A DNA stretch of 64,000 nt from contig NZ_JBFRGR010000005.1 of NCBI RefSeq assembly GCF_052115445.1, positions 124,001 through 188,000 on the forward strand, given 5' to 3'. Made by a program: the position numbers and the translations under genes. Every line of letters starts with the position of its first letter. Position 1 is the first letter of the stretch. The notes below the pieces were generated by a model. The model did not search any database. It saw only the letters and a program-made list of their open reading frames with translations, and was not told where the DNA came from. This document shows, piece by piece, positions 6,675 through 14,260 of the stretch. This stretch comes from Paenibacillus_E sp052115445. Its GTDB lineage: Bacteria > Bacillota > Bacilli > Paenibacillales > NBRC-103111.

Positions 6675-7874
6675 CTACGCCTCTTTGGGTCGTATGGTTG
6701 CATCCAAACTGCGATTCGCATACACGAACACCGCGCAGATTAGTAAAATACTCATCGTGACATAGAACACGGAAGTGAAGCCGTACGCAGCTGCCAAATG
6801 ACTGCCGAGCAGGGGGCCGATTAGATTGCCAAGGAATAGTGAGGACGTATTGAATCCATATGCGGTGCCTTGAATCTCTGGAGCTGCAAGCTTCATGACC
6901 AGTGCGTTCAATGAAGGAATCATGCCACCGATGAACAGCCCGAGCAGGAATCTACCGACCAACAGCATCGTGATATTCGTGGCAAAAGCCTGTGGGATAA
7001 AAGCGACTGCCGCCATAAGGAGGGCAATGACCAGCGTCATGCGTTGACCGATACGGTCACCTAGTCTTCCCAATGTAGGAGCTCCGAATAAATTGGCGAT
7101 ACCGGTAATTGCGACGATAAGTCCGGCAAAAAAAGCCAAGTGCGCCCCTGTGTATAAGGTCTTGGCATACACCGTTACGATCGGTTCGATGCTCATCATT
7201 CCGATCTGTGTAATCAGGGATGCGGCGAACACAGGCAATAAGGGACGAAACAAACGCCACTGTGTCTTCTGTTTAACTTTTTTGTCAGAAGCGGGCTTCC
7301 GTTCCTCCTTGATGAACACCATGACGATAATACTGGCGCATAGCATGAGTCCGCCTGTGAAGAAGAACACATGGTGGTACCCGAGAAAGCTTGCCAGCAC
7401 ACCGCCAATTAATGGGCCGATGAGGGTGCCTGCAATTGCGCCAGTTTGCAGCGTGCCTAGCGACTTCCCTGAATGCTCTCGCGGTGTCAGAGAGGCTTGC
7501 AATGAAACCGCCATCGAGATGAAGCCGGAGAAGAATCCGTTCAGCAACCTGAGCGATAATAGCTGCCAGGGCGATGTGACAATGCCCATGAGTGCTGTTA
7601 CGATGGCCATCCCGAATCCGGCGCGAAGCAGCATGATTTTGCGCCCACGTCGATCGGCAATGGCTCCCCATAGCGGCTGGGTCAAAAAGGAAGTGATGAA
7701 TTGGGCAGCCACGATCCAGCCTGTCCAACGGACAATATCATCAAGATCATGAACCCCTAGCTCCCCGATATAGAGAGGTAAGAACGGAAGAACCAGATTC
7801 ATGCCACACGTTATGGAGAAGTTCGCGCCCCAGAGTATCCATAATGACTTTTTCCAATGTAAGGGGGTTGCCAT
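6675..7874 (-). CDS. MFS drug exporter
   Basis: A 399-residue transporter with twelve predicted membrane spans. The loop between spans 2 and 3 carries GAIADRRGRKIML, the motif A (GxxADRxGRK) of the major facilitator superfamily. A second copy, GRLGDRIGQRMTL, lies between spans 8 and 9. The span-5 stretch GTLIGPLIGGVLASF fits the motif C of proton-driven drug antiporters, so outward export of small hydrophobic molecules is likely. The substrate is unknown. An AAGGAGT ribosome site lies before the ATG. The gene runs with the AIM24 gene downstream and ends a minus-strand group that begins with an AraC regulator 60 bases upstream. Confidence 0.9.
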   Translation of the reverse strand: MATPLHWKKSLWILWGANFSITCGMNLVLPFLPLYIGELGVHDLDDIVRWTGWIVAAQFITSFLTQPLWGAIADRRGRKIMLLRAGFGMAIVTALMGIVTSPWQLLSLRLLNGFFSGFISMAVSLQASLTPREHSGKSLGTLQTGAIAGTLIGPLIGGVLASFLGYHHVFFFTGGLMLCASIIVMVFIKEERKPASDKKVKQKTQWRLFRPLLPVFAASLITQIGMMSIEPIVTVYAKTLYTGAHLAFFAGLIVAITGIANLFGAPTLGRLGDRIGQRMTLVIALLMAAVAFIPQAFATNITMLLVGRFLLGLFIGGMIPSLNALVMKLAAPEIQGTAYGFNTSSLFLGNLIGPLLGSHLAAAYGFTSVFYVTMSILLICAVFVYANRSLDATIRPKEA

Positions 7875-7934
7875 GATGAGGACTCCTTATCCTTTTTTTC
7901 TCAGTATAGCATAAATGGATCGATCCCAAATCAT

Positions 7935-8825
7935 CTAGGTTCTTTGTGAAAACTGCTGCCGATAGCTCCGAGGCGACATCCCTTCCAGCTTGGTGAAGCT
8001 AGCTGCGAAATAGGCAGCCTGCTCAAAGCCAACCTCCTGAGCAATGTGGGCAATGGGCCGCTCCGTTTGCAAGAGTAAGAGCTTGGCCTGTGCTACTCTT
8101 ACTTTCAGGAGATAGGTTATGGGTGAGCAGCCGTATTCTTTTTGCATACAGCGAGCGATATAGACAGGATGGAAATTGAGCTCATCGCCGAGCTGTTTAG
8201 CAGACACGGATTCGCGAAAGTGCTGCCGTAAGTACGAGGCCGCTTTCTCAGCGCAAGCGCTGGAGGCGGAGGCATGATCTGTCTCACCAGACGCGGCAAG
8301 CTGATGCAGGATTTCTTGGAATAGCTGCTGCTGAGCAAACCGAACACTGCCCACATGCGCACGAGGCTGCAGCTGCAAAAGCTGGTCGAAGATCTCGTAC
8401 ATTTTCTTAGGGTACTGCAGCGTCGTAAATTGTGGAATACGCATCGTGAAGGGTTCCACGGCGAAAGCTTCTACCACGGCTTCCTCCGGAGCAGGATCCT
8501 CCAAGGAGACAGGGGTAATGACAGCAGGATTATTCAGCTCCCATGCACCGCCTACATGGAAATGCAGCCAATAGGTGTGAGTTATCTCGGAGCATACCTG
8601 TGTCCCGAAATGATAACGGTCAGGCCGCAAGATGACGGCTTGTCCTGCGCCAACCTTGAATCTGGCATCCTCCTCACCGATGTAGAAGCAGCCGGAAATG
8701 GTGATAAGAAGATCAAAGACTTGGATGTTGCTGCGACTAGGGTGNTGCCCTCCCTTCGGAATAGCGTTCAATCCGCTCGTGATATAGTGGGGCAGGGGAG
8801 GGATCGTGATCTCTAGAAATGCCAT
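7935..8825 (-). CDS. AraC-family transcriptional regulator
   Basis: A 296-residue regulator: an N-terminal cupin-like ligand domain (the FYIGEEDARFKVGAGQAVILRP region reads as beta strands) and a C-terminal pair of helix-turn-helix motifs (AKQLGDELNFHPVYIARCM, IAHIAQEVGFEQAAYFAASF) closing with SPRSYRQQF. One ambiguous base at 8745 hides a residue near position 27. I prefer the ATG at 8825 because AGGTGG sits 6 bases before it; a GTG at 8834 has no ribosome site. It is read divergently from a MATE exporter and upstream of an MFS exporter, either of which it might control. Confidence 0.88.
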   Translation of the reverse strand: MAFLEITIPPLPHYITSGLNAIPKGGXHPSRSNIQVFDLLITISGCFYIGEEDARFKVGAGQAVILRPDRYHFGTQVCSEITHTYWLHFHVGGAWELNNPAVITPVSLEDPAPEEAVVEAFAVEPFTMRIPQFTTLQYPKKMYEIFDQLLQLQPRAHVGSVRFAQQQLFQEILHQLAASGETDHASASSACAEKAASYLRQHFRESVSAKQLGDELNFHPVYIARCMQKEYGCSPITYLLKVRVAQAKLLLLQTERPIAHIAQEVGFEQAAYFAASFTKLEGMSPRSYRQQFSQRT

Positions 8826-8982
8826 GAAAGCCACCTGCTTAATCCAGAATGAAAGTTGGAATTGTATAAGTTTCAGTTGCGATGTTGATACATGAAATCA
8901 ACTATAACAGCTATAATTTGAACTGACTACTAAGTTTCATTTTCATAATAAATAGAGAATCTTACTGGATGGTTGCGTGTAC

Positions 8983-10377
8983 ATGAAGGCTGAGAAAAAT
9001 AAATATTCGTTATGGTTTCTAGCATGGCCTATATTTGTAGAATTACTGCTGCAACTACTTTTGGGAGCTGTTGATACACTTATGGTTAGCCGCGTTTCAG
9101 ACGATGCGGTTGCGGTAGTTGGCTTAGCGAACCAGATCTTTCAAGCGGTTATGATTTTATTCATGACCGTGGCCAGCGGTGCAGGTATTCTCATTGCACA
9201 GAAAATCGGGGCCAATCAGCAGGAATCTGCACGAACAGTCGGGATTATGGCTGTTACGATAAGCGGACTCATTGGTGCGATTCTTAGTGTGATCCTGTAC
9301 GTAGAGGCAGTTCCACTTGCGAGGCTGTTTCAATTAGAAGAGCGGTTAATCCCAATGGCACATACGTATATTTCAATTGTCGGCAGTGGTATGGTATTGA
9401 CGGCATTAACAGCTACACTCAGCACAGCAATTCGGAATACTGGAAACACGAAGGGACCGATGATTATTGCGATCGGGATGAATGTGATCCATGTCGTGTT
9501 GAACTATGGTTGGATCAATGGTGCTTTCGGATTTCCACAGCTAGGCTTAACGGGGGTTGCGATTTCAACCTTACTGAGCCGGTTAGTTGCGACTTGTTTA
9601 CTCCTCTATATGTTTATTTCGATCTTTGAGCGAAGGATCAGATGGCGTGATCTGGGCGTTTTTAACCGAAAACTATTTAGTGAAATTATCCGAATTGGCT
9701 GGCCGCTCGGCGTCAATATGTCGTCTTGGGTGTTGTCGCAGCTCGCGATTTATAGCTTTTTGGCAACGATGGGTGCTGCAGCATTGGCAGCTAGAACGTA
9801 TATGAATACACTGGAATCCATCTGCTTCATGTTAGGTTATTCGATTGCTTTATCCGCACAAATCCAGATTGCGCATCTATTCGGTTCAGGGCAAACGCAG
9901 GAGGCATACAAAGCAGGCTACCGCGGTACGTGGATTGGGCTGGGCTTGGTTGGATGCAACAGCATTCTTCTTTTGATCATCGGGAAAAGCTTCTTAGGCT
10001 TCTTCAGTTCAGACAAAGCGATCATTGAGCTAGCCCTTTCTTGTTTAGTGCTAACAGCGATACTGCAGCCAGGCCGAATGATCAATATGGGCTTTGGTAA
10101 TGCACTCAATGCGATTGGTGATACCCGTTTCAATATGGTGATTTCGCTGTTCTCGATGTGGGGCGTTGCTGCGGGTCTCTCCTATGTGCTGGGTTTGCAT
10201 TACGGTTTAGGGTTAGCCGGCATTTACATAGCGATGATGTGCGACGAGTATCTTCGTGGTATTCTAGTGGCTATCCGCTGGCGGCGAAAGAAGTATTTGC
10301 GTTTGGCAGAAGGACGGACGAAGGGGATTGAAGTAGTAGGGCCGACTCAAAACGTAGGCTACACAAGCCATCCATAA
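8983..10377 (+). CDS. MATE-family multidrug/cation efflux transporter
   Basis: A 464-residue membrane protein with twelve predicted spans in two homologous halves. The start (WPIFVELLLQLLLGAVDTLMVSR) is the classic MATE opening, and GNTKGPMI and GDTRFNM are the paired family motifs in the two halves. Such proteins export cationic drugs or metabolites in exchange for Na+ or H+. The ATG at 8983 has GGATGG about 10 bases upstream; a GTG at 8977 is an alternative. The gene is divergent from the AraC gene across a 157-base AT-rich gap. Its 3' end overlaps the toxin gene on the opposite strand by 19 bases. Confidence 0.92.
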   Translation: MKAEKNKYSLWFLAWPIFVELLLQLLLGAVDTLMVSRVSDDAVAVVGLANQIFQAVMILFMTVASGAGILIAQKIGANQQESARTVGIMAVTISGLIGAILSVILYVEAVPLARLFQLEERLIPMAHTYISIVGSGMVLTALTATLSTAIRNTGNTKGPMIIAIGMNVIHVVLNYGWINGAFGFPQLGLTGVAISTLLSRLVATCLLLYMFISIFERRIRWRDLGVFNRKLFSEIIRIGWPLGVNMSSWVLSQLAIYSFLATMGAAALAARTYMNTLESICFMLGYSIALSAQIQIAHLFGSGQTQEAYKAGYRGTWIGLGLVGCNSILLLIIGKSFLGFFSSDKAIIELALSCLVLTAILQPGRMINMGFGNALNAIGDTRFNMVISLFSMWGVAAGLSYVLGLHYGLGLAGIYIAMMCDEYLRGILVAIRWRRKKYLRLAEGRTKGIEVVGPTQNVGYTSHP

Positions 10378-10676
10378 TCTTGTCGGCAATCTAGTACAAA
10401 ATCAACGAATACCGTTGTTTGCTTAATTTGGTAGATCAAGAGGTATCGCTTGCACAATACCAATTTTCGATATTTATTCATGGGAATATAACTATCAGTT
10501 AACCATGGATTTCTTTCTGGAAAGTTTTCCAGTGATTTTGCCGAAAGTTTAAAATCATCAATTAGATTTTGTGCGGCTGGTGCACTTACATTTGCTAAAA
10601 ATCGGGCATGTGAAACCAGCATTTCACTTGCCCTAACGGAAATGATGACCGTATATTGGTTATCTGCGTTTGCCAT
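10359..10676 (-). CDS. RelE/ParE-family toxin
   Basis: A 105-residue protein of the RelE/ParE fold. The N-terminal YTVIISVRASEMLVSHARFLANV is the helical-hairpin opening, and the C-terminal KYRKLVLCKRYLLIYQIKQTTVFVDFVLDCRQDY matches the toxin's last three strands, with basic residues where RelE-type toxins act on mRNA. It is the second gene of a toxin-antitoxin operon and overlaps the upstream antitoxin gene by 17 bases. Its stop lies inside the end of the convergent MATE gene. Whether it cuts mRNA on ribosomes or poisons gyrase cannot be told from sequence. Confidence 0.85.
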   Translation of the reverse strand: MANADNQYTVIISVRASEMLVSHARFLANVSAPAAQNLIDDFKLSAKSLENFPERNPWLTDSYIPMNKYRKLVLCKRYLLIYQIKQTTVFVDFVLDCRQDYGWLV

Positions 10677-10950
10677 CTAAGACCTCTTTAACAGCTATTT
10701 GCATAAGTGAAGCCACATCATCAATGGAAACGCCTTGCTTCCCGGCAATTCGGTCCTCTTCCACAGCTACCAAATTCTCCCGAAGTCTTAGCATGCTCTC
10801 ACGTCTGGCAAATGCGACAATATCCATGACGACCAAATCGCCTTCACCATTTTTAGTAAGATAGACAGGTTCCCCAGTTTCTTTACACATTTCAGAAATT
10901 TGATTATAGTTTTTTCTTATTGCTGCTGATGGTTTTATATACATAATCAC
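10660..10950 (-). CDS. Phd/YefM-family antitoxin
   Basis: A 96-residue antitoxin. The N-terminal half (KPSAAIRKNYNQISEMCKETGEPVYLTKNGEGDLVVMDI) is the Phd/YefM DNA-binding and dimerisation domain. The charged C-terminal helix would wrap and neutralise the toxin. A GAGGTG ribosome site precedes the ATG. An 8-bp inverted repeat immediately upstream (10966-10985) overlaps the probable -10 region, as expected for autorepression by the antitoxin-toxin complex. Confidence 0.9.
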   Translation of the reverse strand: MIMYIKPSAAIRKNYNQISEMCKETGEPVYLTKNGEGDLVVMDIVAFARRESMLRLRENLVAVEEDRIAGKQGVSIDDVASLMQIAVKEVLDGKRR

Positions 10951-10965
10951 ACCTCATTCGTAGCA

Positions 10966-10985
10966 GTATTATACTTATATAATAC
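10966..10985 (-). promoter_or_regulatory. operator of the toxin-antitoxin operon
   Basis: GTATTATA (10966-10973) and TATAATAC (10978-10985) form a perfect 8-bp inverted repeat with a 4-bp spacer, 15 bases upstream of the antitoxin ATG. The arm read on the minus strand supplies a TATAAT -10 element, so a bound complex would block the promoter. A partial third arm (TTATTATAC) follows at ~10989. Confidence 0.65.
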
Positions 10986-11019
10986 CCTTATTATACTACG
11001 CAGTAACCTTGGATACTAG

Positions 11020-11048
11020 CTAATTCCATTGCAATTCAATGGAATTAG
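11020..11048. other. perfect 12-bp inverted repeat
   Basis: CTAATTCCATTG (11020-11031) and CAATGGAATTAG (11037-11048) are perfect reverse complements with a 5-base gap. The repeat lies 21 bases past the stop codon of the ArsR gene on the same strand. It has no U run, so it would be a weak terminator at best. It could also be a protein-binding site. Confidence 0.75.
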
Positions 11049-11068
11049 GTACTACAAGCATCCACCTC

Positions 11069-11974
11069 CTACCTTCGGTAGGTACGAAACCGAATATCCT
11101 GATTGTAGTTGCCGAAGCCTTCCCCATACAGCGTCAACCCACCGACATGTTCGGCATGCTCGGGTACTTCTAATCGTAAGGTCCACTCATTTCGTGAGAT
11201 AGGAAGGTCTTGAATTGTAACGGTGGAAAGCAGTTGTCCATCGAGAAATGTTCCCTCTTCAGTGATGCGAAGTACCTTCAACCAACCATACTGGTTCGTA
11301 TAGTCCGACCACCAAGATGGTGTAAGAAGGCCGCGACCAGCACCGGAATCGCCAGGGCTAGTCCAATACCCAAGCAGAGTATCATTCACATAAAAATGAA
11401 TATCGGACGGCCAATTAGCTGCGATACCCGGTGCTTCCGAGCCGATTTCCAGCGAGATTTCGATTTCCTCCAAAGTCTGGCCTGGAAGCATATAATTGGG
11501 AACGCGATATTCAACGAAGCCCTTGGCGAACCAAAGAATTTTGGCATGCATACGCTCTGGTTCGAAGAAAAATCGGGGGTCATCGAACTGACCAATCAGT
11601 CGCTCAGTTGAAGCTAATCCGCAGGTCGGATGGACTTCATAGCGAGTATAGTGACCTACAGGAACAGATACTTCATTGAATAATCGCTGCTGTTCGGTGG
11701 ACTGTGGAAGATGAATGTCAATGCGCGATAGCGCTAATGTACAGATTTTGTGTGTACCACCTTGCTTACGAACGAGCTTCGTATCAATGAGGCCGCCGGT
11801 CTCCAACTTTTTGACATGCATCGTCACGATTGCACTGCTTAGGGAAAGACGCTGCGCCAAATCCTTCACGTTCATCTCTTCTTCAGCCAATAATTCCAAA
11901 ATGTGCAGGCGCACATCGCTAGCTAACGCTTCATATAAGGGCAGCCATTTGCGGTCTGTATTCGTTTGAATCAT
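11069..11974 (-). CDS. ArsR-type winged-helix regulator with C-terminal ligand domain
   Basis: A 301-residue regulator. Residues ~8-80 form the ArsR winged helix, with ALASDVRLHILELLAEEEM and VKDLAQRLSLSSAIVTMHVKKL as the recognition helices. Unlike small metal sensors it has about 210 more residues, largely beta strand, which look like a carbohydrate- or effector-binding domain. It lacks the CxC metal motif. It is divergent from the GH51 arabinofuranosidase with a 167-base gap, so arabinose-oligosaccharide control of that enzyme is the likely role. The C-terminal family is not one I can name. Confidence 0.8.
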   Translation of the reverse strand: MIQTNTDRKWLPLYEALASDVRLHILELLAEEEMNVKDLAQRLSLSSAIVTMHVKKLETGGLIDTKLVRKQGGTHKICTLALSRIDIHLPQSTEQQRLFNEVSVPVGHYTRYEVHPTCGLASTERLIGQFDDPRFFFEPERMHAKILWFAKGFVEYRVPNYMLPGQTLEEIEISLEIGSEAPGIAANWPSDIHFYVNDTLLGYWTSPGDSGAGRGLLTPSWWSDYTNQYGWLKVLRITEEGTFLDGQLLSTVTIQDLPISRNEWTLRLEVPEHAEHVGGLTLYGEGFGNYNQDIRFRTYRR

Positions 11975-12091
11975 GCCATCAACGCCTTCTTTCGTATCTT
12001 CTGATTAACATAAATATGAATGCAACAAAAACGGGTGAAAGGTATTGATCTTCATCCTTTTTTATTGTTTAATATGAGCTATACATAATGT

Positions 12092-12120
12092 TTGTATTAA
12101 CCGATTTATATTTATATTAA
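12092..12120 (+). promoter_or_regulatory. probable promoter of the arabinofuranosidase gene
   Basis: TTGTAT (12092-12097), a 17-bp spacer and TATTAA (12115-12120) lie 21 bases upstream of the ATG. The region is very AT rich. The assignment rests on spacing and position, and no clear repressor palindrome was identified. Confidence 0.4.
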
Positions 12121-12141
12121 TTATACGATGAGGTGAGCTAA

Positions 12142-13653
12142 ATGTCTATGAAAGCAAGCATGATTATTGACAAGGATTTCAAAGTAGGAGAAGTTGATCC
12201 ACGGTTGTATGGTTCCTTTATTGAGCATTTGGGCCGTGCGGTGTATGGCGGGATTTATGAGCCTGGACATCCGCAAGCAGATGAACAGGGGTTCCGGGGA
12301 GATGTGCTGGAGTTGGTTAAAGGCTTGAATGTACCGATTGTTCGTTACCCCGGCGGGAACTTTGTATCCGGTTACAATTGGGAGGATGGCATCGGACCTG
12401 TGGATCAGCGCAAAAGACGTCTTGATCTTGCTTGGCGCACGATTGAGCCGAATTTGATCGGCCTTAATGAATTTATGGACTGGTGCCGCAAAGCGAACAC
12501 GGATGCCATGATGGCTGTGAATCTAGGAACTCGTGGTCCTGATGAGGCGAGGGACATTATGGAATACGCTAACATCACCGGCGGCACCTATTGGAGTGAT
12601 TTGCGTATTTCCCATGGCTACCGCACACCGCATAACATCAAAACGTGGTGCTTAGGGAACGAAATGGATGGCCCGTGGCAAACCGGAAGTAAGACGGCAG
12701 TGGAATATGGCCGTATCGCCTGTGAGACAGCGAAAGTGATGAAGTGGGTTGACCCTTCCATCGAGCTGGTCGCTTGCGGCAGTTCCAGCTTAGCCATGCC
12801 TACCTTCCCCGATTGGGAAGCGACCGTTCTTGAGCATACCTATGATCATGTTGATTATATTTCGCTGCATCAGTACTATGGCAATCGTGATCAAGATTCA
12901 GCGAATTTCCTAGCGCAATCCTTAGGCATGGATCGCTTCATCCATACTGTGATTGCTACGGCAGACTTCGTTCAGGCGAAAAAGCGCGGCAAGAAGAAGA
13001 TCAATCTTTCCTTCGATGAATGGAACGTGTGGTATCACTCGCATGATGCCGACCGTAAGATCGAGCCATGGTCCATTGCGCCTCCGCAGTTGGAGGACAT
13101 CTATAACCATGAAGATGCGCTTCTTGTAGGCTGTATGCTAATTTCCATGCTGAAACGTGCGGATCGTGTCAAAATGGCCTGCTTAGCCCAACTGGTTAAT
13201 GTGATTGCGCCTATTATGACCGCGAGTGGCGGTGCTGCGTGGAAGCAAACGATTTATTATCCTTATTTGCATGCAAGTGTGTATGGTCGTGGAACAGTTC
13301 TCGTACCGCTCATTAAATCACCGAAGTATGACGCGAAGGACTACACGGACGTACCCTATCTCGAGGCTGTTGCCGTGCATAACGAGAAAGCATCGGAGTT
13401 GACTATTTTCGCAGTGAATCGTCATTTGGCAGATGCACTACCTTTAGAGATGGATCTTCGCAGCTTCGGCGGCTTCCAAATCAAGGAGCATATCGTATTG
13501 GAGCATGACGATCTTAAGGCTTCGAATACGTTGGAAGCGCCAGATCGTGTGAAACCACATTCCGCAGGGAATGCGACGATTTCTTCAAATGGGCACATTG
13601 AGGCTGTTCTTGGTAAGGCCTCTTGGAATGTGATTCGTCTTAAGCTGGCGTAA
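12142..13653 (+). CDS. abfA: alpha-N-arabinofuranosidase, glycoside hydrolase family 51
   Basis: A 503-residue cytoplasmic retaining enzyme that releases L-arabinose from arabinan, arabinoxylan and their oligosaccharides. The barrel carries CLGNEMDGPWQ with the acid/base Glu174, and FDEWNVWY with the nucleophile Glu293, positions almost identical to those of characterised Geobacillus GH51 enzymes. The early motif VRYPGGNFVSGYNWEDGIG is also diagnostic. A C-terminal beta-sandwich occupies the last ~110 residues. There is no signal peptide. GAGGTGA provides the ribosome site. Length and motifs are complete. It is controlled most likely by the divergent ArsR-type regulator and ends at a long structured hairpin. 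Confidence 0.95.
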   Translation: MSMKASMIIDKDFKVGEVDPRLYGSFIEHLGRAVYGGIYEPGHPQADEQGFRGDVLELVKGLNVPIVRYPGGNFVSGYNWEDGIGPVDQRKRRLDLAWRTIEPNLIGLNEFMDWCRKANTDAMMAVNLGTRGPDEARDIMEYANITGGTYWSDLRISHGYRTPHNIKTWCLGNEMDGPWQTGSKTAVEYGRIACETAKVMKWVDPSIELVACGSSSLAMPTFPDWEATVLEHTYDHVDYISLHQYYGNRDQDSANFLAQSLGMDRFIHTVIATADFVQAKKRGKKKINLSFDEWNVWYHSHDADRKIEPWSIAPPQLEDIYNHEDALLVGCMLISMLKRADRVKMACLAQLVNVIAPIMTASGGAAWKQTIYYPYLHASVYGRGTVLVPLIKSPKYDAKDYTDVPYLEAVAVHNEKASELTIFAVNRHLADALPLEMDLRSFGGFQIKEHIVLEHDDLKASNTLEAPDRVKPHSAGNATISSNGHIEAVLGKASWNVIRLKLA

Positions 13654-13678
13654 AAATATCAAATAAATTCATATTAAA

Positions 13679-13776
13679 AGCCGCGAATTTGACCATAATA
13701 ATGACATGAGAAGCCTTGATCGGTAGGAAAATCGAGGTTGTTCATGTGATGGTGCACGCGGCTCTTCTTTCTTTTC
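13679..13776. ncRNA. long multi-part stem-loop, terminator or structured RNA
   Basis: Three nested arms pair in order: AGCCGCG (13679-13685) with CGCGGCT (13757-13763); ACCAT (13692-13696) with ATGGT (13749-13753); and a 17-bp inner stem (13704-13720 with 13731-13747) with three G-U pairs and one mismatch, closed by a 10-base loop. A pyrimidine-rich T tract follows at 13764-13776. It lies 25 bases past abfA and about 50 bases before the cytochrome gene. It is much longer than an ordinary terminator. As a whole it could be the abfA terminator or an independent structured transcript. Confidence 0.6.
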
Positions 13777-13828
13777 CAATCCACGCTCTGGTATGATGAG
13801 AGAAATGAGATTGAAGGAGTTTGCGCAC

Positions 13829-14161
13829 ATGAAAATGAGAGTAGGTTTGGTTGGCGGCTTCTTGCTGGTGGCAGCATTAAGCTTAACTGCTTGTGGAGAT
13901 AAACCATCGGCGACACCGAGTGCGAGTGTTTCTGCGAATGTAGATGTTCCAAAGTTATATCAAAATTATTGTATCTCCTGTCATGGTAATCAATTACAAG
14001 GTGGACAAGGTCCCAATATTCAAAAAGTGGGAGAACGCCTCACCGAAGCTGAAATCGTAAAGCGGATACAAAAGGGTGGGGGCGGGATGCCGCCGTTTCA
14101 GGTCACGATGAAGGAAGAAGAATTGAAAGCACTCGCAGCTTGGTTAGCTGGGTTGAAGTAA
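13829..14161 (+). CDS. membrane-anchored small c-type cytochrome (lipoprotein)
   Basis: A 110-residue electron carrier resembling cytochrome c-551/CccB of Bacillus. A signal peptide ends in the lipobox ALSLTAC, so the protein should be lipid-anchored outside the membrane. A low-complexity linker of Ser, Ala and Pro follows. The haem attachment motif CISCH (in NYCISCHGNQL) comes next, and the methionine of GGGMPPF is the expected sixth haem ligand. I chose the ATG at 13829 because GAAGGAG lies 9 bases before it. It probably carries electrons to a terminal oxidase. It stands alone between abfA and ltaS. Confidence 0.9.
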   Translation: MKMRVGLVGGFLLVAALSLTACGDKPSATPSASVSANVDVPKLYQNYCISCHGNQLQGGQGPNIQKVGERLTEAEIVKRIQKGGGGMPPFQVTMKEEELKALAAWLAGLK

Positions 14162-14260
14162 TTTACATAAACTGGAATTGTTAAGGTTATATTAAGGTTA
14201 GCTACATAATTCCTTCACAATTGACATTTACAATTAGGGGCATGAGGAGAGTGATGCAAG

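Noticed and set aside
7093..7752. A 219-codon frame antisense to the MFS exporter
   Set aside because: It is a shadow frame of a clear transporter gene, with no domain recognisable.
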